DNA of 43,767 nucleotides from Aporhodopirellula sallentina SM41 (lineage in GTDB: Bacteria > Planctomycetota > Planctomycetia > Pirellulales > Pirellulaceae): contig NZ_ANOH01000405.1 in assembly GCF_000346505.1 (NCBI RefSeq), positions 1 to 43,767 on the forward strand, read 5' to 3'. The notes below the pieces were generated by a model. The model saw only the letters and a program-made list of their open reading frames with translations. It did no database searches and had not been told where the DNA came from. Positions 26,706 to 34,603 of the stretch are shown here, in pieces. The number at the start of each line of letters is the position of its first letter. The first letter of the stretch is position 1. A program made the position numbers and the translations under genes.

Positions 26706-28832
26706 CTAAAGTTTTGGGACGGGACGTTTGGGTGCTCGGTTGAGCATCCGTCGTTTGTCATCTTGTGGCACGTTGTTATTGTTCCCGCCGCCCTGACGTT
26801 GGGGACGCGGCGTGGTGTCGGTGAACGTTTCTTTCCAGGACCATCCGATCGGAACGTCGAGTTCGCGTTGAGCGAGCAATGCCCACGGAGTCCCAGGATG
26901 CTCCTCGACGACGCGGTTGAGGAACTCTCTCGCGGTGTCTGCCTCACGCTGCCATTTGCTCCCGACGCTGATCTCGTCACTCGGTTCGAGCACCCAGGTG
27001 TTGTTCTTTTCTTCCTTAAACGGCATCCCCTGTTTCGCCTGAGCCAAGACGGCGTTGTAGGTTTCCGTTCGCACTTTCTGTGCGAGCACACGTCCATAGG
27101 CGAGATCGAATCCGGCCTGCCAACGTGGGCTCGACTCCTTCTCTCGCGACGGCAAACCTTGTTGCAGCGTGGCCGCCAATCGGATCAGGGTCGGTTCGAG
27201 CGGCGCGGCGTCCTGTTGCGCCCGGGTCAATTCGCCGGCGAGTTGAGCTTCGCTGGTTTTCACGAACCGCAATCGAGGTCGTTGGATTCCGTTGACGTTC
27301 GGAATTGTTGCCGCCTGCACGAGAGCCATCCGCAGCGGACTCTTTTTGACCGAGTTGACGTAGTCTTCTTGCGAGAGATAGTCGGGGCGATAACGGATCA
27401 TCGCGGTCGGGTCAAAGAAGTACCGCATGTCGGAACTGAACGCTTCGATCTCTCGTCGCCGCACTTCTCGTGAAGTATTCCGGCTCGGGTGAACGGTGAA
27501 GTAGATGCCACCGGTTTCGTAGCACAGCCGGGTCAGACCGTAGGGGCCGAATCCGCTGTCGATTACAGGTTCTTCTTCGAAGTTCCCTGTAAAGCTGAGT
27601 TGGATCCGTTCGGGCAAAAACGTCTCGGGGCCTTGGTCGACCTGGGCCCACTGAGGCGATTGGTCGTACTGCGGGTCGGGATCGACGTACTTGACCAACG
27701 TGTGTTCGCGACCAAAGGGGGCAGGCACACCAATCACGTAAACCGGGATACCGAGTTTCCGGCACGAATCGATTGACGTTTCGAGCCGCCCGTAGTCGTC
27801 GCCTTTCTCATCCGTCACGACGACGAACAGCACGTTTCGCTTTGGACCGTCCGGCCCGACGTTTCGGCGCAGTGGTTTGTACTCTTTGGCGGCAGACTCG
27901 ATCGCGGTGAAGACTCGTTCGACGCCGGAATTGTCGATAGGAATGTTGTCGACGATTCGTTTAATCTCGCCGAGGTCGGCGGTTGGCTTCTCCGTGTACA
28001 GTTCAACGCGTTCGCCAAAGCCAATGATCGACGTCAGGATCTGCTGGTCTTCCGGTTTGGTGTCTTTGTCATCGGCAGACCCGTGAAGAATGCCCAGTTC
28101 GTCATAGATCCGGTCAAAGCGATCGCGAATATCGACTCGCTGCCGCGTCAACGAACCGCTCTGGTCGAACAACCACACGACCAACGTCGGACGCTCTTCG
28201 GCGGCAAGCGTGATCTCGGCGGTGATTTGATCGACGGCTCCCTGTGCCCCGGCGACGCCGACCCCGGTGCTGCCCTTTTGGGTCACCAATCTTTTTTGAG
28301 GTGCGACCGGTTGGCTGAAGATTTTGTCGAGCATGATTTGCCCGAGATCGGTCGGTTGCAGATCAACCGGATTGGGAATTTCGGCAACCTCGGCGTACAC
28401 CTCCGCGGACGCTTCGGCCATGTCGAGTTCAGCGAGCGCGTCGGCGCCGACTTCCGTCTGCGGCGTTTCGCTGACGACGAACTCTTCGATCGACTCGAGC
28501 GTTTCTTCGTACTCCGGTGGCGAGACGATCATCACCACCGCCTCTTCGTCGAATGGTTTCTGCAGATTGATCAGGGCCAACGACAGAAAGATGATGATGT
28601 GGACCTGCATGCTGCCGATCATCGCGATCGTTTCGTCGGAATCCCACAACGGTTCGGGGTCTTCGTCGTATAACGATTCCGCATCGCCGGGATGCATCGG
28701 CGCCTCTTCTTTTCGACGCAACGGATTCCATTTCGCGAGTCGCCCCAACCCGGATTGCTTCGTCGCGGACGAATCCATCGCGGCACCGGAAACATCGGCT
28801 GTCGTTGCGTCGTCAGCGAAGGATGCACTCAT
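26706..28832 (-). CDS. membrane-anchored von Willebrand factor type A domain protein
   Basis: 708 residues. A cytoplasmic-looking N-terminal ~70 residues precede one membrane segment (MIGSMQVHIIIFLSLALINL, about 71-90). An acidic region (95-150: EEYEETLESIEEF-like) follows. The von Willebrand A domain covers about 212-440. Its metal-ion site DQSGS is at 223-227 (D-x-S-x-S), and the third-loop Asp is in VVVTDEKGDD near 341. VYVIGVPAPFGRE and CYETGGIYFTVHP close the domain. The last ~250 residues are helical with an Asn/Gly/Arg/Pro-rich end. Such proteins bind a partner through the metal site, but no partner is known. ATG at 28832 is chosen; the ribosome binding site is weak. It is convergent with the 980-residue protein gene and divergent from the metallophosphatase. 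Confidence 0.87.
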   Translation of the reverse strand: MSASFADDATTADVSGAAMDSSATKQSGLGRLAKWNPLRRKEEAPMHPGDAESLYDEDPEPLWDSDETIAMIGSMQVHIIIFLSLALINLQKPFDEEAVVMIVSPPEYEETLESIEEFVVSETPQTEVGADALAELDMAEASAEVYAEVAEIPNPVDLQPTDLGQIMLDKIFSQPVAPQKRLVTQKGSTGVGVAGAQGAVDQITAEITLAAEERPTLVVWLFDQSGSLTRQRVDIRDRFDRIYDELGILHGSADDKDTKPEDQQILTSIIGFGERVELYTEKPTADLGEIKRIVDNIPIDNSGVERVFTAIESAAKEYKPLRRNVGPDGPKRNVLFVVVTDEKGDDYGRLETSIDSCRKLGIPVYVIGVPAPFGREHTLVKYVDPDPQYDQSPQWAQVDQGPETFLPERIQLSFTGNFEEEPVIDSGFGPYGLTRLCYETGGIYFTVHPSRNTSREVRRREIEAFSSDMRYFFDPTAMIRYRPDYLSQEDYVNSVKKSPLRMALVQAATIPNVNGIQRPRLRFVKTSEAQLAGELTRAQQDAAPLEPTLIRLAATLQQGLPSREKESSPRWQAGFDLAYGRVLAQKVRTETYNAVLAQAKQGMPFKEEKNNTWVLEPSDEISVGSKWQREADTAREFLNRVVEEHPGTPWALLAQRELDVPIGWSWKETFTDTTPRPQRQGGGNNNNVPQDDKRRMLNRAPKRPVPKL

Positions 28833-29159
28833 ACTGGAAAGCTAAAACAGGGAGAGAAGGTTGGAAACAAATGGAACCGGGTTGCCCGCAGCGACCTTGC
28901 GGTCCATGCGAACGGCTTTCAGAACCGGTTGATCGAAAAGGGCGTTTGATTGAAAAGTGCAGCGTCCCGACGCAGGCTGTTGCGTCACAGCAAACGTCAA
29001 TGACGAAAGCCCCACGGACCACTCATGCTACGGGCGTGAGGCGACCGGAGTTTGAGCCAACACGGCGACAAACCCGAAGTCTTCGCGAGTTTTCGCAAAA
29101 TTGCGGTTCCCGCGATCGCTCCGGTCACGGACAACGATGCAACTCATGGTCGGTGACAA

Positions 29160-29201
29160 CTAAATTTTGGGGTAGCGAAACTAAATTTCGGGGTAGCGAA
29201 A
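29160..29201 (+). repeat. 21-bp tandem duplication
   Basis: A 21-nt unit beginning CTAAATTTTGGGGTAGCG and ending AAA (29160-29180) is followed at once by a second copy (29181-29201) with a single T-to-C change. The junction forms a small palindrome, CGAAA-CTAAA-TTTCG. Confidence 0.85.
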
Positions 29202-29260
29202 CTCGCCAAGAGTTTCGGCGGGCCTCACAAATCTCCGAAAGTCTTGGCAACTTTCGCGAC
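29194..29260. repeat. REP-like hairpin elements, copies B (inverted) and C
   Basis: Copy B is 29197-29217 and lies in the opposite orientation. Read on the minus strand, its arms are CGAAACT and AGTTTCG around loop CTTGGCG. Copy C is 29236-29256 on the plus strand: arms CGAAAGT and ACTTTCG around loop CTTGGCA. Both stems are perfect 7-bp pairs. Copy C and its right flank align with copy A at 19459-19531. The B/C pair is 18 bp apart and inverted, as in bacterial interspersed mosaic (REP-type) elements. Confidence 0.65.
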
Positions 29261-29419
29261 GGACTCAACTCTGATTTTTAGCTGTAACGATCCTCATGCT
29301 GCCTGTCGCCTGTCAGCCGCCACCCGGCTACGGGCAGTGGGGTTAACATGCAAACGTTTTCTGCGACGATTTGTACTCCCCCGATTATAGCCGAATCGGT
29401 CGTGGATTCGAAAAAACAC

Positions 29420-29423
29420 GGAG
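29420..29423 (+). promoter_or_regulatory. ribosome binding site deciding a TTG start
   Basis: GGAG lies ten bases before TTG at 29434, directly ahead of the N-G-R-L-I-A-I-GDIHG start of the phosphatase domain. No ATG is available in frame at a suitable place. Confidence 0.55.
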
Positions 29424-29433
29424 AAATAAGCAC

Positions 29434-30093
29434 TTGAACGGACGACTCATCGCGATCGGCGACATTCACGGTTTTAACCAACCGCTGCAAACCTTGCTGG
29501 AAGCAATTGATCCGACTCCGGAAGACTTAATTGTTACGCTCGGCGATTACGTGGATCGAGGCCCGGATTCCAAGGGGGTGATCGACACGTTGATCGACCT
29601 GGGCCGACGCACCCAACTCGTCGCCCTGCAGGGCAACCACGAAGAGATGATGCTCAGCGTCATCCGCGGTGACGAGCCCCATCATGCGTGGTTGCGGTAC
29701 GGCGGGGTTGAGACGCTCGAAAGCTACGATTTTGACGGTGAAATGGATTTTCTGCCGCCCGATCACTTGGCGTTCTTCGAGTCACTGGGCGACTACTTCG
29801 TTCACGACCAGTTTTTCTTCACGCACGCTGCCTACGATCCCACGCTGGAAATGGACCAACAGCCGACCGAACTGCTGCGTTGGCATTCGCTGCGAGCCGG
29901 GATCCCCGACCCGCACTTCAGCGGCCGGATCGCGGTCGTCGGGCATACCGCCCATCCGGAGGCGGAGATCCTCGACGTTGGTCACCTGATTTGCCTGGAC
30001 ACGAATTGCTACGGCGGTGGGCTGCTGACGGCGATGGAATTCCCCTCCAAACGCGTGTGGCAGTCGAATCCGCAGGGGGTTTTGGTCCGCTGA
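29434..30093 (+). CDS. calcineurin-like metallophosphatase (PrpA/PrpB-type Ser/Thr phosphatase)
   Basis: A 219-residue metallophosphoesterase without a signal peptide. The three signature motifs are intact: GDIHG (9-13), GDYVDRG (37-43) and GNHE (67-70). Later metal/phosphate ligands are in FFTHAAYDP and VVGHTAHP. This is the layout of bacterial Ser/Thr phosphatases of the PrpA/PrpB and lambda type, and of Ap4A hydrolases, so the substrate could be a phosphoprotein or a dinucleotide. The frame extends upstream to TTG at 29371, but the extra residues are not family-like; TTG at 29434 with GGAG upstream gives the usual N-terminus. It is followed in the same direction by the DUF1573 gene after 155 bp. 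Confidence 0.9.
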   Translation: MNGRLIAIGDIHGFNQPLQTLLEAIDPTPEDLIVTLGDYVDRGPDSKGVIDTLIDLGRRTQLVALQGNHEEMMLSVIRGDEPHHAWLRYGGVETLESYDFDGEMDFLPPDHLAFFESLGDYFVHDQFFFTHAAYDPTLEMDQQPTELLRWHSLRAGIPDPHFSGRIAVVGHTAHPEAEILDVGHLICLDTNCYGGGLLTAMEFPSKRVWQSNPQGVLVR

Positions 30094-30248
30094 CCGAACC
30101 AATTGGAGGCGGTCTCCGTACGCCCCATGCATTCTTTCGGACTGAATGATCAGTCCGGCGGCGTTGGGATTTCCGTCCCACGACGCCGAGCGGCTTTCTT
30201 GCCACGCTGCCTCTCTTCCCCTCTGCATTACGTTTGGGTCTCACTCGA

Positions 30249-31481
30249 ATGAAGACGTTCATCGCTTGCCTCGTGATTGCCGCGATCGGCACCGGCATTG
30301 GTTTGAAAATCAATCACGATCGCTATGGGCACTACGAACCGGCCTTCGGCCCGATGACCTACGACGGTGAAATCGATGCCTCCAACGCGATGGCGTCGAT
30401 CTCCAAGAACTGGTCGGACAAATTCCCCAAAGTCGAACTGCCCGACGGCAACGTCTACGACTTTGGCGTGATGGAACCGGAGGAAAAAGGCGAACACACG
30501 TTCGTGGTCAAAAACGTCGGCGAGGACACGCTGCGTTTGAAAGTCGGAGCGTCCACGTGCAAATGCACCGTCGGGGAACTCGGCACCGAGAGTCTCGAAC
30601 CGGGCGAACAAACCGAAGTGAAAATGAGTTGGACGGTGAAAACCAACGAAAGCTCGTTCGGACAGTCCGCCGAACTGCGCACCAACGATCCCAGCCAAGT
30701 CGCGATCCGGTTTGAAATCCAAGGTCAGGTCGTTCGCCAGGTCCAGATCGTGCCCGAACAAGTCACCTTTGGCGAAACCGCGGCAGGCGAACCGGTCGAA
30801 TTTGTCGTGAAGGTTTTCAACTATCTCGGCCAACCGATGAAAGCAACCGACGTCAAATTCGGTGACGACACGATCAACGAATTGGCCGATTTCGACGTCA
30901 CCGTATTCAAACCGACCGAAGACGACGGAATCAACGAGGCAGCCGAACAGGGTTTCCGGATCGCGGCCACGATCAACCCGGGCCTCAAACAAGGGCCGGT
31001 CAATCGCAACCTGATGCTCACCCTCATGCCGGAAGACGCCGACGACGATGACCTGGAAAAGGGTCGGGTCGTCTACATTCCCGTGACGGGACGAATCGTC
31101 GGTGCGTTGAGCATGCTGCCGAATTCACGTTTGAAAGGCATCTCCGGCGGCGGCTACCTCTACGACTTCGGCATTATTGGTGAGGATGACTCGTTGACCG
31201 CCAAAGCCTTCGTAGTCCTCAAGGGTGCCGAACAAGCGTCCACCAAACTCCGCATCGGCGAGATCGAACCGGCCGAATATGTCGAGGCGACACTGAACGA
31301 ACCCGTCGGCCAGGGCAAAATGACGCTGTACACTTTGCAGTTGAAACTCAAGCCGGGAGACGAAAGCGTCGACCGACTAGGACTGAGCAAAGGTGAATTC
31401 GGATACGTCATGATCGAATCCGATAATCCGAAGGTTCCTGCCCTGAAATTGCTACTGAAATTTGCGCTACCTGCGCGGTAG
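30249..31481 (+). CDS. DUF1573 family exported protein
   Basis: 410 residues. An N-terminal membrane/signal segment (MKTFIACLVIAAIGTGIGLK) is followed by an Ig-like DUF1573 domain at about 65-165: YDFGVMEPEEKGEHTFVVKN, VGEDTLRLKVGASTCKCTVG, then LEPGEQTEVKMSWTV. Both the G-x-x-x-x-x-G-E-H-x-F-x-x-x-N pattern and the CKC motif typical of the family are present. A second, more divergent beta region covers the C-terminal half (VYIPVTGRIVGALSMLPN, YLYDFGIIGEDDSLTAKAFV). The function is unknown; in planctomycetes and bacteroidetes these proteins are extracytoplasmic. ATG at 30249 begins the export segment, and a GTG five codons earlier is less likely. The stop is 37 bp before the cytochrome gene, so the two are very probably co-transcribed. 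Confidence 0.88.
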   Translation: MKTFIACLVIAAIGTGIGLKINHDRYGHYEPAFGPMTYDGEIDASNAMASISKNWSDKFPKVELPDGNVYDFGVMEPEEKGEHTFVVKNVGEDTLRLKVGASTCKCTVGELGTESLEPGEQTEVKMSWTVKTNESSFGQSAELRTNDPSQVAIRFEIQGQVVRQVQIVPEQVTFGETAAGEPVEFVVKVFNYLGQPMKATDVKFGDDTINELADFDVTVFKPTEDDGINEAAEQGFRIAATINPGLKQGPVNRNLMLTLMPEDADDDDLEKGRVVYIPVTGRIVGALSMLPNSRLKGISGGGYLYDFGIIGEDDSLTAKAFVVLKGAEQASTKLRIGEIEPAEYVEATLNEPVGQGKMTLYTLQLKLKPGDESVDRLGLSKGEFGYVMIESDNPKVPALKLLLKFALPAR

Positions 31482-31518
31482 ACTGATGCCCAACGCATCG
31501 TTCTGACCGAGGAAACTC

Positions 31519-33885
31519 ATGCCCGTCATTCATTCACCTGTCACTCCTCTCGCCGACGAGCCCCTCGCAGCACCGGGAGTGAGAGCGAGTATGACGTATT
31601 GCAAACGCAGTCCGCTCTCAGTGGGCTGCCTCAAATCCAGCGTTTTCTCGAATTTTATGCGTGGAATCCTCTCCCCGGTGACCTGGATGCTGTGCGTCAT
31701 CGCTGTGCCTGCCATGACCGGGTGCAGCTCGGAGGAAGGTGAAGCACGCGACCTTGCCGGACAAACCGGTACACCGTCGCGCGTCGCGTCGCGGTCTGTT
31801 AAGGCGAATCCCTCAATCACCAGCCGCGCCGAATCAGCAATCCGCGAGGCCTACGTCGCGTCGATCGCCACTCCCGCCGAAACGGCCACGATCGACTCCT
31901 CTGCAACGACTCTCGTGGCGGCCCAAGTGGACGAGGATGCCGGTGAGAATGCGGACGGGAAATCGGACAAGGACGCCAACTCGGAAGACGAAGATTCCGA
32001 CACCGGAAACGTCGACGAATCGACGACAACGACCGGCAAATTTGACGATGAGTTCGATCCCGCCGAGATCGACACGAGCGAAGACGAAGTCGTCGAGCCC
32101 TCCGCGTCCGACTGGCGCAACGCCGAACTCGTTCCAACGCCTCTACCACGCAAAGAGATCGTCGCCGAGGAAGTCCCCACTCCGCTGGGCATTCCCGAAA
32201 ACGCGCGAGTTGCTCGCAAACCACCGATCACGCCACGCACCCGAGCCGATGTGACTGCGGTCACGCCAGCGACTGGGGCACCGTTGATGGCATCGCCGAC
32301 GGACGGTCTACCAACCACCAACGACGCTTCCGCCCGAATCGCCGCTTCGCCGGTTGAGTCGACGCGTTCGAACACCGATTCACTGATGGCCAATGGCAAC
32401 GCACCCGAACACTCACCCGAAACCGTCCAGCACGGCACGCGGATTCTCGAACAAGCGGTTGCGGCGGCCGAGACGGCTTCGCTCCCGGTGACAGGCCTCG
32501 GCGGCCCAGTCGATTTTCAGAAATGGCCGGCTCCCGACGTCGCTCTCTTCGTTACCGGACAGCAACACGGCTACATCGAACCTTGCGGATGCACGGGTCT
32601 CGAAAACCAAAAAGGCGGGGTCGCCCGCCGGATGACGTTCGCCACCCAACTGCGACAACAGGGCTGGGAATTGATGCCGATCGACGCCGGGAACCTGATT
32701 CGGCGGTTCGGTCGCCAAGCGGAGATCAAATTCCACCGATCGCTCGAAGCACTCCGTAAAATGGGTTACGTCGCTGTCGGTTTTGGTCCCGATGACGTGC
32801 GGATCGGTGTGGGCGATTTGATCCAAGAAGCCGCCGCCGAAACACCCGAAGACGCAGTCTACGCGTCCGCCAACGTGGTTCTGCTCGATCCGTCCCTGAT
32901 GCCCGCCTACCGAGTTGTGGAACGTGCCACGATGAAGGTGGCCGTGACGAGTATCCTCGATCCGGAATCGCTCGAATCCACTCTCAACGAAGAGGTGATT
33001 CTGAACGATCCGCTCGAATCGGCGCAAACGGTGATGGCACAGATCAAGGCTGAATCGCCTGACTACACAGTGCTGACCTTCTACGGCACCGAAGACGCCG
33101 CCCGAAAGCTGGTGACCAAAGTGGAGGGCATCGACCTCGTGGTTGTCGCCGGCGGATACGGCGAACCGACCTATCAACCCGAAGCGATCGAAGGCTCCCA
33201 AACGAAGATGGTCCTGACGGGCAATAAAGGCATGTATGTCGGCCTCGTCGGACTCTACAAAGACGCCGAGATGCGTTACGCCCGCGTCCCTCTCGACGAT
33301 ACCTTCGGGGATGCCCCCGAGATGCGGCAGTTGATGGCGGAATACCAATTCCAACTCCGCGACCTGGGCTTGGATAACCTTGGTCTCAAACCGATCCCGC
33401 ACCCCTCAGGCGAAAAGTTCGTCGGCTCGGAAACCTGCGGCGAATGCCACACGACGGCCTACGACATCTGGGAAAACTCGCCTCACTTTGACGCCACCGA
33501 GAGTCTCGTGCATCCAGGCGAACGGGGCGACGTGCCCCGACACTTCGACCCCGAATGCATCTCCTGCCACGTCACCGGATGGAATCCGCAGAACTACTAC
33601 CCGTATCACTCGGGATACCTCGACCTCGAAGCGGATTCGCACCTGCACGGCAACGGCTGTGAAAACTGCCACGGTCCCGGCGAATCTCACGCCGCGGCCG
33701 AAAACGGCGAGATCGACGTGACCGACGAACAACGTGCCCAACTGCGAGCCGCAATGCAGTTGCCGATGGAAAAGGCGCGCGAAAAATGCATGGAATGCCA
33801 CGACCTCGATAACAGCCCGGACTTCCATGAAGAGGGTGCCTTCGACGACTACTGGGCCGAAGTCGAGCATTACGGCGTCGACTGA
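31519..33885 (+). CDS. tetraheme c-type cytochrome fused to a UshA-like domain
   Basis: 788 residues. The lipoprotein signal is ILSPVTWMLCVIAVPAMTGC, with lipidated Cys near residue 69. Residues about 75-330 are acidic and low in complexity. Residues about 340-610 resemble the UshA/5'-nucleotidase-like metallophosphoesterase fold and carry the GQQHGYIEPCGCTGLENQKG motif (near 348), but the usual metal ligands appear replaced. The C-terminus holds four CxxCH heme sites: CGECH (640), CISCH (680), CENCH (714) and CMECH (757), with spaced His residues as possible distal ligands, as in cytochrome c554-type domains. It is probably anchored outside the cytoplasmic membrane in electron transfer. ATG at 31519 has GAGG seven bases upstream. 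An internal ATG at 31657 would give a shorter, more usual signal, so the start is not certain. The DUF1573 gene lies 37 bp upstream. Confidence 0.88.
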   Translation: MPVIHSPVTPLADEPLAAPGVRASMTYCKRSPLSVGCLKSSVFSNFMRGILSPVTWMLCVIAVPAMTGCSSEEGEARDLAGQTGTPSRVASRSVKANPSITSRAESAIREAYVASIATPAETATIDSSATTLVAAQVDEDAGENADGKSDKDANSEDEDSDTGNVDESTTTTGKFDDEFDPAEIDTSEDEVVEPSASDWRNAELVPTPLPRKEIVAEEVPTPLGIPENARVARKPPITPRTRADVTAVTPATGAPLMASPTDGLPTTNDASARIAASPVESTRSNTDSLMANGNAPEHSPETVQHGTRILEQAVAAAETASLPVTGLGGPVDFQKWPAPDVALFVTGQQHGYIEPCGCTGLENQKGGVARRMTFATQLRQQGWELMPIDAGNLIRRFGRQAEIKFHRSLEALRKMGYVAVGFGPDDVRIGVGDLIQEAAAETPEDAVYASANVVLLDPSLMPAYRVVERATMKVAVTSILDPESLESTLNEEVILNDPLESAQTVMAQIKAESPDYTVLTFYGTEDAARKLVTKVEGIDLVVVAGGYGEPTYQPEAIEGSQTKMVLTGNKGMYVGLVGLYKDAEMRYARVPLDDTFGDAPEMRQLMAEYQFQLRDLGLDNLGLKPIPHPSGEKFVGSETCGECHTTAYDIWENSPHFDATESLVHPGERGDVPRHFDPECISCHVTGWNPQNYYPYHSGYLDLEADSHLHGNGCENCHGPGESHAAAENGEIDVTDEQRAQLRAAMQLPMEKAREKCMECHDLDNSPDFHEEGAFDDYWAEVEHYGVD

Positions 33886-33921
33886 GTCGTCCCAAGCTGC
33901 GAAATGAATCGCGGGTTTGTC

Positions 33922-34018
33922 GCCCGTGAGCCGAAGTGCGTGAGCACTCGGGTTGTGAGCGGGTGGGGCCTCAACAACGCTCGCCCCTTCCCACCCGAGG
34001 CCATTCGGCTCACAGGGC
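33922..34018. repeat. ~97-nt nested palindrome downstream of the cytochrome gene
   Basis: Outer stem: GCCC plus GTGAGCCGAA (33922-33935) pairs with TTCGGCTCAC plus GGGC (34004-34018) over 14 bp with one bulged A. Middle stem: CTCGGGT (33947-33953) with ACCCGAG (33993-33999). Inner stem: GGG-T-GGGG (33961-33968) with CCCC-TT-CCC (33984-33992). It starts 37 bp after the cytochrome stop. It could be a terminator, a 3'-end stabiliser or a copy of a dispersed palindromic repeat. Confidence 0.6.
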
Positions 34019-34590
34019 TCATCTTTCCAAGACCGAGAACTGGTAGTCGTGCGGAGCATGACCTACTCGGACTCTGCCGCCACACTCGCGTAAAGCCTCT
34101 CTTGATCGAGACTTCGGTCGACCATCCCCGTCGCAAAACCGAAGTCCAAACGCCACCCAATCGCGAAAACAGGCAAAATAGGCAACCTGCAGTGCGGTTC
34201 TAAGGTAGCGAATGCCGCATTGGTTAGTGGTAGATCACCATGCGACGGTCGGACGCGTATCGCGATTCGTCCGAACGGGACATTCTTAGGCGTCTAAAAC
34301 CACAGGCCTGCTGAGATTTCGAGGCAACCGCAAATATTCGCTAATTTGTCCATTTTGCATTTGCATTTTTCATTGCTTTGAACGCGCGTCGTGATTCTAC
34401 TGAAAAGACGATGCAGGGCCCCCATCCTGGAAGACGGATCACAAACGGTTGGGGGGACTCCCCACGTCGCCTTTTCTCCGGCATCGTTTCTCGAACCATG
34501 ACCACTGATCGGCTCGGACGAATTCGATCGGGTTGGCCGCAGAAACTCGCCGCTGACACTCATCCGCATTGATTCGCAGCCAGGCAATTC

Positions 34591-34595
34591 AGGAG
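34591..34595 (+). promoter_or_regulatory. ribosome binding site deciding a GTG start
   Basis: AGGAG lies eight bases before GTG at 34604, and this start yields the basic, LEPR-XLL-like N-terminus. It is the strongest Shine-Dalgarno sequence seen in the window. Confidence 0.75.
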
Positions 34596-34603
34596 TTCCT
34601 CTC

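Larger units (their letters stand above)
28833..29433. other. 600-bp divergent intergenic region with small repeats
   Basis: No credible gene between the divergent von Willebrand A gene and the metallophosphatase. It holds a 21-bp tandem duplication (29160-29201) and an inverted pair of REP-like hairpins (29197-29217 and 29236-29256), listed separately. I see no other feature in 28833-29159. Confidence 0.5.
33886..34603. other. 718-bp intergenic region before the 2808-residue protein gene
   Basis: No credible gene. It contains the nested palindrome at 33922-34018. A clearly AT-rich stretch (about 34330-34382, with ATTTTGCATTTGCATTTTTC) is a plausible promoter region for the giant gene, though I could not set boxes. 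Short frames on both strands here are Arg/Pro-rich and look non-coding. Confidence 0.5.

Noticed and set aside
32590-32604. Selenocysteine in the CGC motif of the cytochrome fusion
   Set aside because: Both positions are TGC codons, so this copy uses Cys.
33904-34203. 99-codon frame in the gap after the cytochrome gene
   Set aside because: It runs through the nested palindrome, has Arg/Pro-rich product and no ribosome binding site.
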